From WJMT01 sp964456985 (lineage in GTDB: Bacteria; Acidobacteriota; Aminicenantia; Aminicenantales; Aminicenantaceae), in contig CAYWDH010000011.1 in NCBI GenBank assembly GCA_964456985.1, positions 7,585 through 71,584 on the forward strand: DNA of 64,000 nt, in the 5' to 3' direction. Under the pieces are notes generated by a model. That model searched no databases, had not been told where the DNA came from, and saw only the letters and a list, made by a program, of their open reading frames with translations. Both the position numbers and the translations under genes were made by a program. Below are positions 42,839-51,178 of the stretch, one piece after another. The stretch's first letter is position 1. The number at the start of each line of letters is the position of its first letter.

Positions 42839-42978
42839 GATATTCTCTCTTTTTTGTGGGTTACTTGTTGACCGGATGTATTTTTTGTGTGTATTATTAA
42901 TGGCGAAGCTGCTTTGAGGGCGGAAATTTGATGAAACGGAGGGAAAATCACAATCAACAGAAAAAAGAAATCCCTATC
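42839..42978 (+). promoter_or_regulatory. Dispersed promoter-leader module, copy 8
   Basis: GATATTCTCTC tract, TTGACC (42868-42873), an 18-bp spacer, TATTAT (42892-42897) and the full leader to ATCCCTATC. This is a complete copy and a good reference for the others. It heads the zinc-ribbon kinase gene at 43016. Confidence 0.7.
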
Positions 42979-42984
42979 TTTTAA
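42931..42984 (+). CDS. Leader ORF in module copy 8
   Basis: A 17-codon frame (MKRRENHNQQKKEIPIF, stop 42982-42984) ending 31 bp before the kinase ATG. Lys/Arg/Gln/Asn-rich like its relatives. Translation unproven. Confidence 0.3.
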   Translation: MKRRENHNQQKKEIPIF

Positions 42985-43015
42985 ATATACTTTAGCCATG
43001 TAATCGGAGGGGACA

Positions 43016-46000
43016 ATGACTATTGAGTGCCCGAAGTGTAGAGCCAAAAATCCCGATGATACAGCTTTCTGCGGGAAATGCGGGACAAAACTCGACCTGG
43101 ATGTAAGTCCCACAAAAACCATAGAAACACCAACCGAAGAACTCACTCGAAGAAGCATCTTTGCCGGAAGATATGAGATCATCGAAGAGCTCGGCAAGGG
43201 AGGGATGGGCAGGGTCTATCGAGTAGAGGATAAAAAGACAAAAGAAGAAATCGCCTTAAAGCTGATCAAACCTGAGATAGCCACAGATAAAAAGACGATC
43301 GAAAGATTCCGGAATGAACTGACGACCGCCCGGAAAATAAGGCATAAAAATGTCTGTGGTATGTTCGATCTGGGAGAAGAAAAAGGGCTTCATTTCATCA
43401 CCATGGAGTATATCTCAGGGCAGGATTTGAAGGGACTGATCAAGCAGTCAGCCCCACTAAGCGTGGTCAGGACAATCATGGTCGCAAAACAGATCTGCGA
43501 AGGTTTAATTGAAGCCCATAAGCTGGGCATCGTGCACCGAGACCTCAAGCCATCCAACATCATGATCGACAAAGAGGGCGACATCAAGATAATGGACTTT
43601 GGAATCGCACGTTATTTAAAGGGAAAAGGCATCACTGGCGCTGGAGTGATGATCGGAACACCCGAGTACATGAGCCCTGAGCAGGTAGAAGCCAAGGAGG
43701 TTGATCAGCGTTCTGACATCTACTCCCTCGGAATCATCCTGTATGAAATGACGACAGGCAAACTGCCCTTCGAGGCGGATACACCTTTTGCTGTAGGAGT
43801 AAAACAAAAAAGTGAAGAACCAGAGAATCCTAAGGATATCAATCCACAGATTCCTGAAGACCTCAGCCGAGTGATACTGAAGTGTTTGAATAAAGACAAG
43901 GGGAATCGATATCAGAATGCGGGAGAGGTTCAGTCAGAACTGGAGAATATTGAGAAAAACATACCCTCCACACAACGTGAAATTTCCAAGAAAAAACCCC
44001 TTACATCTAGAGAGATAACTGTGACATTGGGATTGAGGAGGCTCCTCATCCCTGCTTTTGTCATTATTGCCCTAGTCATTGCCGCAGTAGCTATCTGGCA
44101 GCTTCTTCCCCAAAAAAAAGCAGTAGCTACTCAAAAGATTGAGAACTCTGTGGCGGTCATCAGCTTTGAAAATCAGACAGGAGATAAAGCCTACGACTAT
44201 CTGGGAAAAGCCATCCCTAGTCTCTTGATCACAAACCTTGAGAATACGGGGTATCTTTACGTGGCCACATGGGAGCGAATGCTTGATCTCCTTAATCAAA
44301 TGGGGGAAAAAAACGTGCAGGTCATCGACAGGAATTTGGGTTTTGATCTCTGCCAGAGGGAAGGAATAGAAGCTATTGTTCTTGGTAGCTTCATCAAAAT
44401 GGGAGATACGTTTGCTACTGATGTGAAAGTTCTGGATGTGGATACGATGAAACTTCTGACGAGTGCAAGCTCACAGGGTGAAGGAGTTGACAGTATTATA
44501 AAGACCCAAATTAATAAATTGAGTGAGGATATATCACAAGGGATAGGCATAGCCAGACAGAAAATTGATGCAACTCAATTGCAGATCGCTGAGGTTACAA
44601 CAACTTCAATGGAAGCTTATAACCATTTTTTAAAAGGGAAAGAGAACTATGATCTCTGGAATCATATTGATGCCCAGCGATTTCTTGAGAAGGCTGTTGA
44701 GCTTGATCCGACTTTTGCTATAGCCTACTACTATCTTGCTCTAACACACCATCGGCTGGGTGATAATAAATCGAGAGATGAGACTTTAGAGAAAGCTAAG
44801 GCATTTTCCGAGAAGGCGTCAGAGAAAGAGAGACTTTATATTGAAGCAGAATATGCTCTTACTATTGAAAATAATCGAGAAAAAAGATTTCGTATCCTAA
44901 CACAAATGGAAAAAAAATATCCCAAAGAAAAACGAGTTAAGCATGATTTGGGTGTGTATTACCAAAGCATAAATCGGCATAAAGGAATAGAACTGTTTAA
45001 AGAAGCACTGGAACTCGATCCCAGCTATGGACTTGTCATTAATCAACTTGGGTACGCATATACTGGTTTGGATGATTACGAGAAGGCGATCGAATGTTTC
45101 AAGAAGTATGCCTTTCTTTATCCTAGAGATGCTAATCCACTTGACTCGTGGGCTGAAGCCTATTTCAAAATGGGAAGGCTTGACGAATCCATAGCGAAAT
45201 ACAAAGAAGCGTTAATAGTGAATCCCGACTTTTATAACGCTTACTGGAAGATAGGATACATCTATGCTTTAAAGGAAAATTACTCTCAAGCAATGAACTG
45301 GGTTAATCAAGATATTTCTATAGCCCCCACTCTATCCACAAAAGCCGATGGTGGGTTTATTTGGAAAGGATTCTATTATGCATGGCTAGGGAGATTTGAC
45401 GAAGCCCTCATCGAACTTAAGAGAGTTGTAGACATATGGAAGAAGGTGGAAAATAAAGGCTGGGAATCCGTAACGGAGAGGATAATAGCATGGATATACT
45501 TTGACAGAGGAGAGCTTGAATCTTGCAGAAAGCATTTTAAAAAAGGATTCGATGCTTACATAAAAAATCTACCAGAGGCCATATCATATATTACTTTAGC
45601 AAATAGCACTTATCTTGGGTTAGCGGAATTAAAGGAAGGGCGAATCGATTCTGCAAAATCAAGACTGTCTAAGATGAAATCTCTTCTACCTAAAATAAAC
45701 AATAAATATGCACTTTTCTATTATGACATACTAAACGGAGAAGTGTTGCTTGCAGAAGGGTCCGTAGATAAGGCAATCGCTGTCTGCGAAAACACAAGAA
45801 CTTTAGGAACGCCAGCTATTACACATAGTATAAGGACAATAATGTATAGCATTCCCTTCCTTAATGATGCGTTGGCGAGGGCCTATCTACAAAAGGAGGA
45901 GTTGGATAAAGCCATTGCCGAATACCAACAGCTGATTACCTTTGATCCAAACAGTGAAGAGAGGCGTCTTATTCATCCTAAACTTCATTATAGGTTAGCC

Positions 46001-46141
46001 AAATTGTATGAAGAGAAAGGCTTGAGAGGCAAAGCCAGGGCAGAGTACGAGAAATTCCTCGACCTGTGGAAAGATGCTGATCCAGGCCTCTCCGAGGTTG
46101 AGGATGCGAGGAAGCGGCTGGCGGGATTGAAGGGCAGCTGA
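43016..46141 (+). CDS. Ser/Thr protein kinase with zinc ribbon, TolB-like domain and TPR repeats
   Basis: A 1041-residue membrane kinase. Residues 1-26 form a zinc ribbon (Cys5, 8, 19, 22). The kinase domain (about 51-315) is complete: LGKGGMGRVY, the ATP-binding Lys in ALKLIKPE, HRDLKPSNIMID, DFGIA and GTPEYMSPEQ. One transmembrane helix lies at about 342-364 (LLIPAFVIIALVIAAVAIW). A TolB/FlgO-like segment follows (about 376-500, NSVAVISFENQTGDKAYDYL), then around eight TPR repeats to the end (for example LDPTFAIAYYYLALTHHRLG). The outer part would sense protein partners and signal inward. Good GGAGG before ATG. Expressed from module copy 8. Confidence 0.92.
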   Translation: MTIECPKCRAKNPDDTAFCGKCGTKLDLDVSPTKTIETPTEELTRRSIFAGRYEIIEELGKGGMGRVYRVEDKKTKEEIALKLIKPEIATDKKTIERFRNELTTARKIRHKNVCGMFDLGEEKGLHFITMEYISGQDLKGLIKQSAPLSVVRTIMVAKQICEGLIEAHKLGIVHRDLKPSNIMIDKEGDIKIMDFGIARYLKGKGITGAGVMIGTPEYMSPEQVEAKEVDQRSDIYSLGIILYEMTTGKLPFEADTPFAVGVKQKSEEPENPKDINPQIPEDLSRVILKCLNKDKGNRYQNAGEVQSELENIEKNIPSTQREISKKKPLTSREITVTLGLRRLLIPAFVIIALVIAAVAIWQLLPQKKAVATQKIENSVAVISFENQTGDKAYDYLGKAIPSLLITNLENTGYLYVATWERMLDLLNQMGEKNVQVIDRNLGFDLCQREGIEAIVLGSFIKMGDTFATDVKVLDVDTMKLLTSASSQGEGVDSIIKTQINKLSEDISQGIGIARQKIDATQLQIAEVTTTSMEAYNHFLKGKENYDLWNHIDAQRFLEKAVELDPTFAIAYYYLALTHHRLGDNKSRDETLEKAKAFSEKASEKERLYIEAEYALTIENNREKRFRILTQMEKKYPKEKRVKHDLGVYYQSINRHKGIELFKEALELDPSYGLVINQLGYAYTGLDDYEKAIECFKKYAFLYPRDANPLDSWAEAYFKMGRLDESIAKYKEALIVNPDFYNAYWKIGYIYALKENYSQAMNWVNQDISIAPTLSTKADGGFIWKGFYYAWLGRFDEALIELKRVVDIWKKVENKGWESVTERIIAWIYFDRGELESCRKHFKKGFDAYIKNLPEAISYITLANSTYLGLAELKEGRIDSAKSRLSKMKSLLPKINNKYALFYYDILNGEVLLAEGSVDKAIAVCENTRTLGTPAITHSIRTIMYSIPFLNDALARAYLQKEELDKAIAEYQQLITFDPNSEERRLIHPKLHYRLAKLYEEKGLRGKARAEYEKFLDLWKDADPGLSEVEDARKRLAGLKGS

Positions 46142-46241
46142 TTTCCCGGGCAGCGCAGTTGGTGAGCCCAATCTGAGCTCAATCGATTTTTTGTCCCATT
46201 GAACACGTTTAGTATTAATTAAAGGATGGGCTGAATTTTCT

Positions 46242-46369
46242 GATATTCTCTCTTTCTTGTGGGTTACTTGTTGACCGGACGTGTTTTTTGTGTGTATTAT
46301 GCTTAGAGGGCGAAAAATTTGATGAAACGGAGGGGAAATCACAATCAACAAAAAAACCAAATTCCTATC
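46242..46369 (+). promoter_or_regulatory. Dispersed promoter-leader module, copy 9
   Basis: GATATTCTCTC tract, TTGACC (46271-46276), an 18-bp spacer, TATTAT (46295-46300). The leader is shortened by about 12 bp just after the -10 and then runs to AATTCCTATC. AAGGATGGGCTGA upstream is shared with copy 7. It heads nagB. Confidence 0.7.
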
Positions 46370-46396
46370 CTTACGAATCCATCTATTCCGAAATAA
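46322..46396 (+). CDS. Leader ORF in module copy 9
   Basis: A 24-codon frame (MKRRGNHNQQKNQIPIL at its start), whose TAA stop overlaps the AAGGAG ribosome site of nagB by one base. A ribosome ending there would cover the nagB start region, so it could modulate nagB. Translation unproven. Confidence 0.3.
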   Translation: MKRRGNHNQQKNQIPILTNPSIPK

Positions 46397-46410
46397 AGGA
46401 GCAACTGTAA

Positions 46411-47190
46411 GTGGAAATCATCATTTTACCTTCATATGAAAAAGTGAGCCTGGAAATCTCCGGCAGGATCATTTCTGCTGTACAAAAAAAGCCGGATAGT
46501 ATCCTCGGGCTTGCAACGGGAAAGACCATGCTCGGTATCTACCAAATATTAGTCCAGGCTTATAAAGAAGGGAAGGTCGATTTCCGGAAAGTCAAAACAT
46601 TTAATCTTGACGAATACATCGGATTCGACAGCAGCGACCCTGTAACGTTTTTTTCTTATATGAATAAAAACTTTTTTTCACAGGTAAACATCCCTCCGGA
46701 AAATATATTCATTCCTCCCTCCAGACCTAAAAACATTGACTCAGCCTGTCAGAAATTCGAAGAAGAGATCAAAAAAGCAGGGGGCATCGACCTCCAGATA
46801 CTCGGTATCGGAAGAGAGGGGCACATCGGATTCAACGAACCCTCATCATCCCTTCAAGCCAGAACCAGGGTTAAAACCCTGACCAAGGCCACGATAAAGG
46901 ATAATTTCGGGATGATAAAAGGGCCCAGATTCGTTCTAACCATGGGAATCGGCACGATAATGGATTCCAAAGAGATCATCCTGGCTGCATCCGGGAAAAA
47001 TAAAGCAGAGGCTGTGGCCAATGCTGTGGAAGGCCCTGTATCTGCTTCCTGTCCCGCCTCCATACTTCAGTTCCATAAACAAGTTAGAATAATCATAGAC
47101 GAAAAAGCTGCCTCTCTTCTTAAAAGAAAAGACTATTACAAATGGGTATGGAAACACAAAAATGAGGTCGATGATGTTCTCAAGGGCTGA
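46411..47190 (+). CDS. nagB: Glucosamine-6-phosphate deaminase
   Basis: A 259-residue NagB-type enzyme turning glucosamine 6-phosphate into fructose 6-phosphate and ammonia. Visible motifs: LGLATGKTMLGIYQ near 33 (phosphate loop), TFNLDEYIGFD near 70 with catalytic Asp, LGIGREGHIGFNEP near 133 with the ring-opening His and Glu. Length is near E. coli NagB (266). The GTG start at 46411 is supported by AAGGAG 9 nt upstream. It overlaps the DUF5107-TPR gene by 29 bp. Works downstream of nagA (31807). Module copy 9 provides the promoter, so it is uncoupled from the nagA operon. Confidence 0.92.
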   Translation: MEIIILPSYEKVSLEISGRIISAVQKKPDSILGLATGKTMLGIYQILVQAYKEGKVDFRKVKTFNLDEYIGFDSSDPVTFFSYMNKNFFSQVNIPPENIFIPPSRPKNIDSACQKFEEEIKKAGGIDLQILGIGREGHIGFNEPSSSLQARTRVKTLTKATIKDNFGMIKGPRFVLTMGIGTIMDSKEIILAASGKNKAEAVANAVEGPVSASCPASILQFHKQVRIIIDEKAASLLKRKDYYKWVWKHKNEVDDVLKG

Positions 47191-50100
47191 AAAAAGACTT
47201 GTTCTTTCTCTCCTCTTCATAGGAATGCTGTTTTTTAATGGAAAATACTTGAACGGAGAGAAAACAGTCAATATATGGGAAGAGGATATAAGCCTTCCAA
47301 CCTACCTGACCGGAGAACCGGATATATTCCCTATCTTCTATAACGGCAGAGCCTATCAGGGAGCACAGGGCAGAGTGTATCCGTATCCGCTTTTGGATAC
47401 ATTGACGGAAATCAGGGAAATGAAGTCCTATAGAGCTGTGTATCTGGAAAACAAATACGTAAAGCTTTGTGTCCTGCCTGAAATTGGGGGGAAACTCTTT
47501 TCAGCTCTGGATAAAACAAATGGTTATGACCTCATCTACAGGCAGTCTGTTATTAAGCCTGCACTGATAGGCATGCTGGGAGCATGGACATCGGGAGGCA
47601 TTGAATGGGATTTCCCCCATCACCACAGGCCGACTGCCTTCATGCCCGTGGATCACACTACAACTGAAAATCCGGACGGAAGTAAGACAATATGGATTGG
47701 GGAGCTTGAATTAAGGCACCGGATGAGCTGGGTGGTAGGGATCACGCTGTATCCGGGCAGATCCTATATAGAGGCAACCGTTCAGCTTATCAACAGGACC
47801 CCTCTGGTTCATTCTTTTCTTTACTGGGCCAATGTGGCTGTGCATGCAAACGAACATTATCAGGTCATATTTCCCCCTGATACTCAGTATGCGACATATC
47901 ACGGTAAAAACCAGTTCACACACTGGCCCTTTTCCAGAGAGTTTTATCATCGAGTGGATTATTCCAAAGGAGTGGATATAAGCTGGTGGAAAAACCATCC
48001 TGCATCAACCTCCTTTTTTGCCTGGCAGAGTGAAGGTGATTTTTTAGCGGGTTATGACTATGGAAAAAAAGCCGGATTGATCCATTGGGCTGACCATTAT
48101 ACGGTTCCAGGGAAAAAGCTGTGGAACTGGGGCACCGGGGAGATTGGAAAAATGTGGGAGAAGATCCTTACTGAAAAAGACGGCCCTTATATAGAACTCA
48201 TGGTGGGTGCTTATTCAGACAACCAGCCTGACTACAGCTGGATACAGCCTTATGAGATAAAAACATTGAAGCAGTACTGGTATCCCCTCCAAAAGATCGG
48301 AGGCGTCAAATCCGCCAATATCGAAGCGGCTCTGAATTTTGAATTCCCAAGTAAAGATAAAGCAAGGATTGCGATCAATCTCACACGATTCAGAAAAAAT
48401 GTTACCGTCGTGCTTTTCTCCGGAGAAAATATCCTTTTTAAAGATTCATCTGATATCGGGCCAGGAAATCCCTATGTGCATGAGGTCAGGCTTCCATCCG
48501 GAATCAGTAAAAAAGACCTCAAAGTAAAAGTGTTTCATGATAACCAGGAATTGATAAGTTATGCTCCAAAAACCATGAAGAACGAGCCCATGCCGGAACC
48601 GGTCACACCTCCTCTTCCGCCCCATGAGATAAAAACAATCGAGGAACTTTACTTGGCGGGCTCCAGACTGGAGCAGTTCCACAATCCCAGAATCGACCCC
48701 AGTAAATATTATGAAGAAGCCCTGAGGAGGGATCCTTTTGATTTTCGCACAAATACAGCTCTGGGTATCCTGCACATCAAAGCAGCCCAATACCCGCAAG
48801 CAGAAGAATGCTTGAGACGGGCCGTTAAAAGAATAACGGAAAACCACACAAATCCGAGGATGGGAAGGGCCCATTACTATCTGGGTGTAGTCCTCAGAGC
48901 GCTTGAAAAATATAAAGAGGCAGAAAAAGCCTTTGCCAAATCAACTTGGGACCATGCCTGGCGCTCAGCCGGAACATACCAACTGGCTGAACTCTGCTGT
49001 GTAAAAAAGGACTTCTCCGGGGCAATGAATTATCTATCAGGAATCCTCTCTTCAACCGAAGAATCCGCAAAAAAAACCTCCCTTAAAACCACCATACTGA
49101 GAGAGACAAAGGAGTTCGTAAAAGCCGAAAACTCTGCGCAGGAATGCTTGAGAGCCAATCCTCTCGATTTCTGGGCACGAAACGAACTCTATCTTATAAG
49201 CCTTGAAAAGAACGAACCGGACAGAGCCAAGGAAGTCTTAAATGAACTAAAAAAACTTATGCGCGATTCTGTGCAGTCCTATCTAGAACTCGCCCTTGAT
49301 TACGGAAACTGCGGCTTTTACGATGAAGCCATCGATATTCTGTCAAGATATAAAAAAGAGGGTAAACCACACCCTCTTCCCTTTTATTATCTGGGATATT
49401 TTTTTAGGAAAAAAGGCCAAAAGGAAAAAGGTCTAGAGCTCTATCAAAAAGCATCGTCCCTGCCCTCGGATTACTGCTTTCCCTTCAGATCTGAAAGCAT
49501 AAAAATACTCAAGGATGCGCTAAAAATCAATCCAAAGGATTCAAAAGCCGCTTATTACTTAGGAAACAGCCTGTTTGAAAATCAGCCTGAAAAGGCTGTA
49601 TCTTACTGGGAAAAATCCCGCACAATCGATCCCTCCTTTCCACTGGTTCACCGCAACCTGGGCCTTGCTTATTCAAGAGAGGAAAAAAATATCGAAAAAG
49701 CGGTTCAAAGTATGGAAAAAGCTCTCAACCTGACCAAAAAAAACGCCAGGCTTTTCCTCGAGCTGGACCAGATCTATGAACTTGCCGGAAAAAGCCCTGA
49801 GTTCAGGCTTTCATTACTGGAAGAGAATCATGACGTTGTAACAAGCAACAGCGACGCTCTTATCCGTGAAATATCCCTCTTGATCCAAACCGGCAGATAT
49901 GACAGGGCCATCCGTATAATGGATGCACATCATTTCCATGTATGGGAGGGCGGTGGAAGAATCCATAACTATCATGTTGATGCTCACCTGCTCAGAGGAT
50001 ACAACCACTTTTTATCAGAAGACTATAAGAATGCGCTGCTTGATTACAGAAAAACCCTTGAATATCCATTGAATCAGGAGGTAGGAAGACCCTATCAGGG

Positions 50101-50521
50101 AGGAAGGGAAGCGCAGATCCATTACTTCATTGGCCAGGCTTATGAACATCTCGGCGACTCATCAAACGCAGATATTCATTACCAAAAATCCTTGTCACAG
50201 AAGACGCCTGATTTTTCTGAGCTCAACTTTTATAAAGCCTGCTCTTTAAAAAAATCAGGCTTTCCACTACAGGCAAGAGAAATTCTCGATCATCTCATCA
50301 AAAACGCACAAGACCGCCTGTCAGAAAAAGGCACATCCGAATTCTTCATAAAATTCGGTTCCCTTCAATCTCCTTCAAAACAGAAGGCTTCGGTTCACTA
50401 TCTTCTGGGACTGGGTTATATAGGTAAAGGTCTGCTCCAAAAAGCAAAAACTGAATTCCAAAAAGCCGTGGAACTGGACATCAATCACTACTGGGCCGCC
50501 TTTTACTTGAAAAATCTATGA
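47162..50521 (+). CDS. DUF5107 domain protein with TPR repeats, exported
   Basis: A 1119-residue protein. An N-terminal hydrophobic signal (LVLSLLFIGMLFF, from about 14) is followed by a beta-sandwich of the DUF5107 type (about 30-440), seen in LCVLPEIGGKLFSALDKTNGY and GGIEWDFPHHHRPTAFMP, which resembles galactose-mutarotase-like sugar-binding folds. From about 500 to the end come ten or more TPR repeats (for example AAYYLGNSLFENQPEKAVSYW). Such proteins are frequent in carbohydrate loci and may bind or act on oligosaccharides; the reaction is unknown to me. ATG 47162 lies within nagB, with ATG 47171 and 47174 as alternatives; none has a strong ribosome site. The link with nagB suggests an amino-sugar substrate. 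Confidence 0.8.
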   Translation: MRSMMFSRAEKRLVLSLLFIGMLFFNGKYLNGEKTVNIWEEDISLPTYLTGEPDIFPIFYNGRAYQGAQGRVYPYPLLDTLTEIREMKSYRAVYLENKYVKLCVLPEIGGKLFSALDKTNGYDLIYRQSVIKPALIGMLGAWTSGGIEWDFPHHHRPTAFMPVDHTTTENPDGSKTIWIGELELRHRMSWVVGITLYPGRSYIEATVQLINRTPLVHSFLYWANVAVHANEHYQVIFPPDTQYATYHGKNQFTHWPFSREFYHRVDYSKGVDISWWKNHPASTSFFAWQSEGDFLAGYDYGKKAGLIHWADHYTVPGKKLWNWGTGEIGKMWEKILTEKDGPYIELMVGAYSDNQPDYSWIQPYEIKTLKQYWYPLQKIGGVKSANIEAALNFEFPSKDKARIAINLTRFRKNVTVVLFSGENILFKDSSDIGPGNPYVHEVRLPSGISKKDLKVKVFHDNQELISYAPKTMKNEPMPEPVTPPLPPHEIKTIEELYLAGSRLEQFHNPRIDPSKYYEEALRRDPFDFRTNTALGILHIKAAQYPQAEECLRRAVKRITENHTNPRMGRAHYYLGVVLRALEKYKEAEKAFAKSTWDHAWRSAGTYQLAELCCVKKDFSGAMNYLSGILSSTEESAKKTSLKTTILRETKEFVKAENSAQECLRANPLDFWARNELYLISLEKNEPDRAKEVLNELKKLMRDSVQSYLELALDYGNCGFYDEAIDILSRYKKEGKPHPLPFYYLGYFFRKKGQKEKGLELYQKASSLPSDYCFPFRSESIKILKDALKINPKDSKAAYYLGNSLFENQPEKAVSYWEKSRTIDPSFPLVHRNLGLAYSREEKNIEKAVQSMEKALNLTKKNARLFLELDQIYELAGKSPEFRLSLLEENHDVVTSNSDALIREISLLIQTGRYDRAIRIMDAHHFHVWEGGGRIHNYHVDAHLLRGYNHFLSEDYKNALLDYRKTLEYPLNQEVGRPYQGGREAQIHYFIGQAYEHLGDSSNADIHYQKSLSQKTPDFSELNFYKACSLKKSGFPLQAREILDHLIKNAQDRLSEKGTSEFFIKFGSLQSPSKQKASVHYLLGLGYIGKGLLQKAKTEFQKAVELDINHYWAAFYLKNL

Positions 50522-50536
50522 TCCACCCAGATGACT

Positions 50537-51178
50537 TTAAATATTAAAACCGTACAGAATCCCGATCCCGAATTCCAGCCCCCCCAGATTCACTTTAATG
50601 TCATTGACCTCAGCCACAGCTCTGGAAAACCGGAGAACCGCTTTTATTTTTAGGAATTCAAACAGCGGAGGACGATAATAAACTCCGACCTCCACATGAA
50701 ATCCTGCTTCTCCCCCTGAAGAATCGCCCATAAGGCTTGTTTCTTTGTACAGGATATAGTCAGCCCCGGCGCCCAGGTACGGAGTGAAATCACCTTTTGC
50801 CAGCATATACTTCCCGGTCAGCGTAATGGGTGTCATTGAAAAGTTAGTATGTATTTTAGTCTCAGTGGACCGCCCTGACTTTGAAAACCCTCTTATTTCA
50901 AGAGACAGCCCTAAAAATGAGTTATTTTTCAATGAAAAAAGATGGGATACTTCGACTCCGGTTATAGCTCCGGAATTTCCGAATATTTGTCTGTATCTAT
51001 CTGAAGACACTCTGTAGTTCCCGATGAAAAAACCAACCATGGTGTTCACATCAGAGGCAATCTTTTTATCATCCGGGGAATCATCCCCTTTCATCTGCGC
51101 CCCTCCTGCTGTAGTAGGAAAAAGGATAAAACAAACGGTCAGCACAACCATGAACAGCGAAAAAACGTCTTTTTTCAT
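50537..51178 (-). CDS. Putative outer-membrane beta-barrel protein
   Basis: A 213-residue exported protein. The signal peptide KKDVFSLFMVVLTVCFILFP ends near TTAGGAQ. The remainder has alternating strands with Gly/aromatic pairs (FLGLSLEIRGFSKSG, ITLTGKYMLAKGDFTPYLGAGADYILY) and ends in GFNI, as expected for small OmpW/OmpA-like barrels. This implies a diderm envelope. Start ATG 51178 overlaps the stop of the upstream SGNH gene as ATGA; a longer frame from 51211 has no support. Convergent with the DUF5107 gene, 15 bp apart. Confidence 0.7.
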   Translation of the reverse strand: MKKDVFSLFMVVLTVCFILFPTTAGGAQMKGDDSPDDKKIASDVNTMVGFFIGNYRVSSDRYRQIFGNSGAITGVEVSHLFSLKNNSFLGLSLEIRGFSKSGRSTETKIHTNFSMTPITLTGKYMLAKGDFTPYLGAGADYILYKETSLMGDSSGGEAGFHVEVGVYYRPPLFEFLKIKAVLRFSRAVAEVNDIKVNLGGLEFGIGILYGFNI

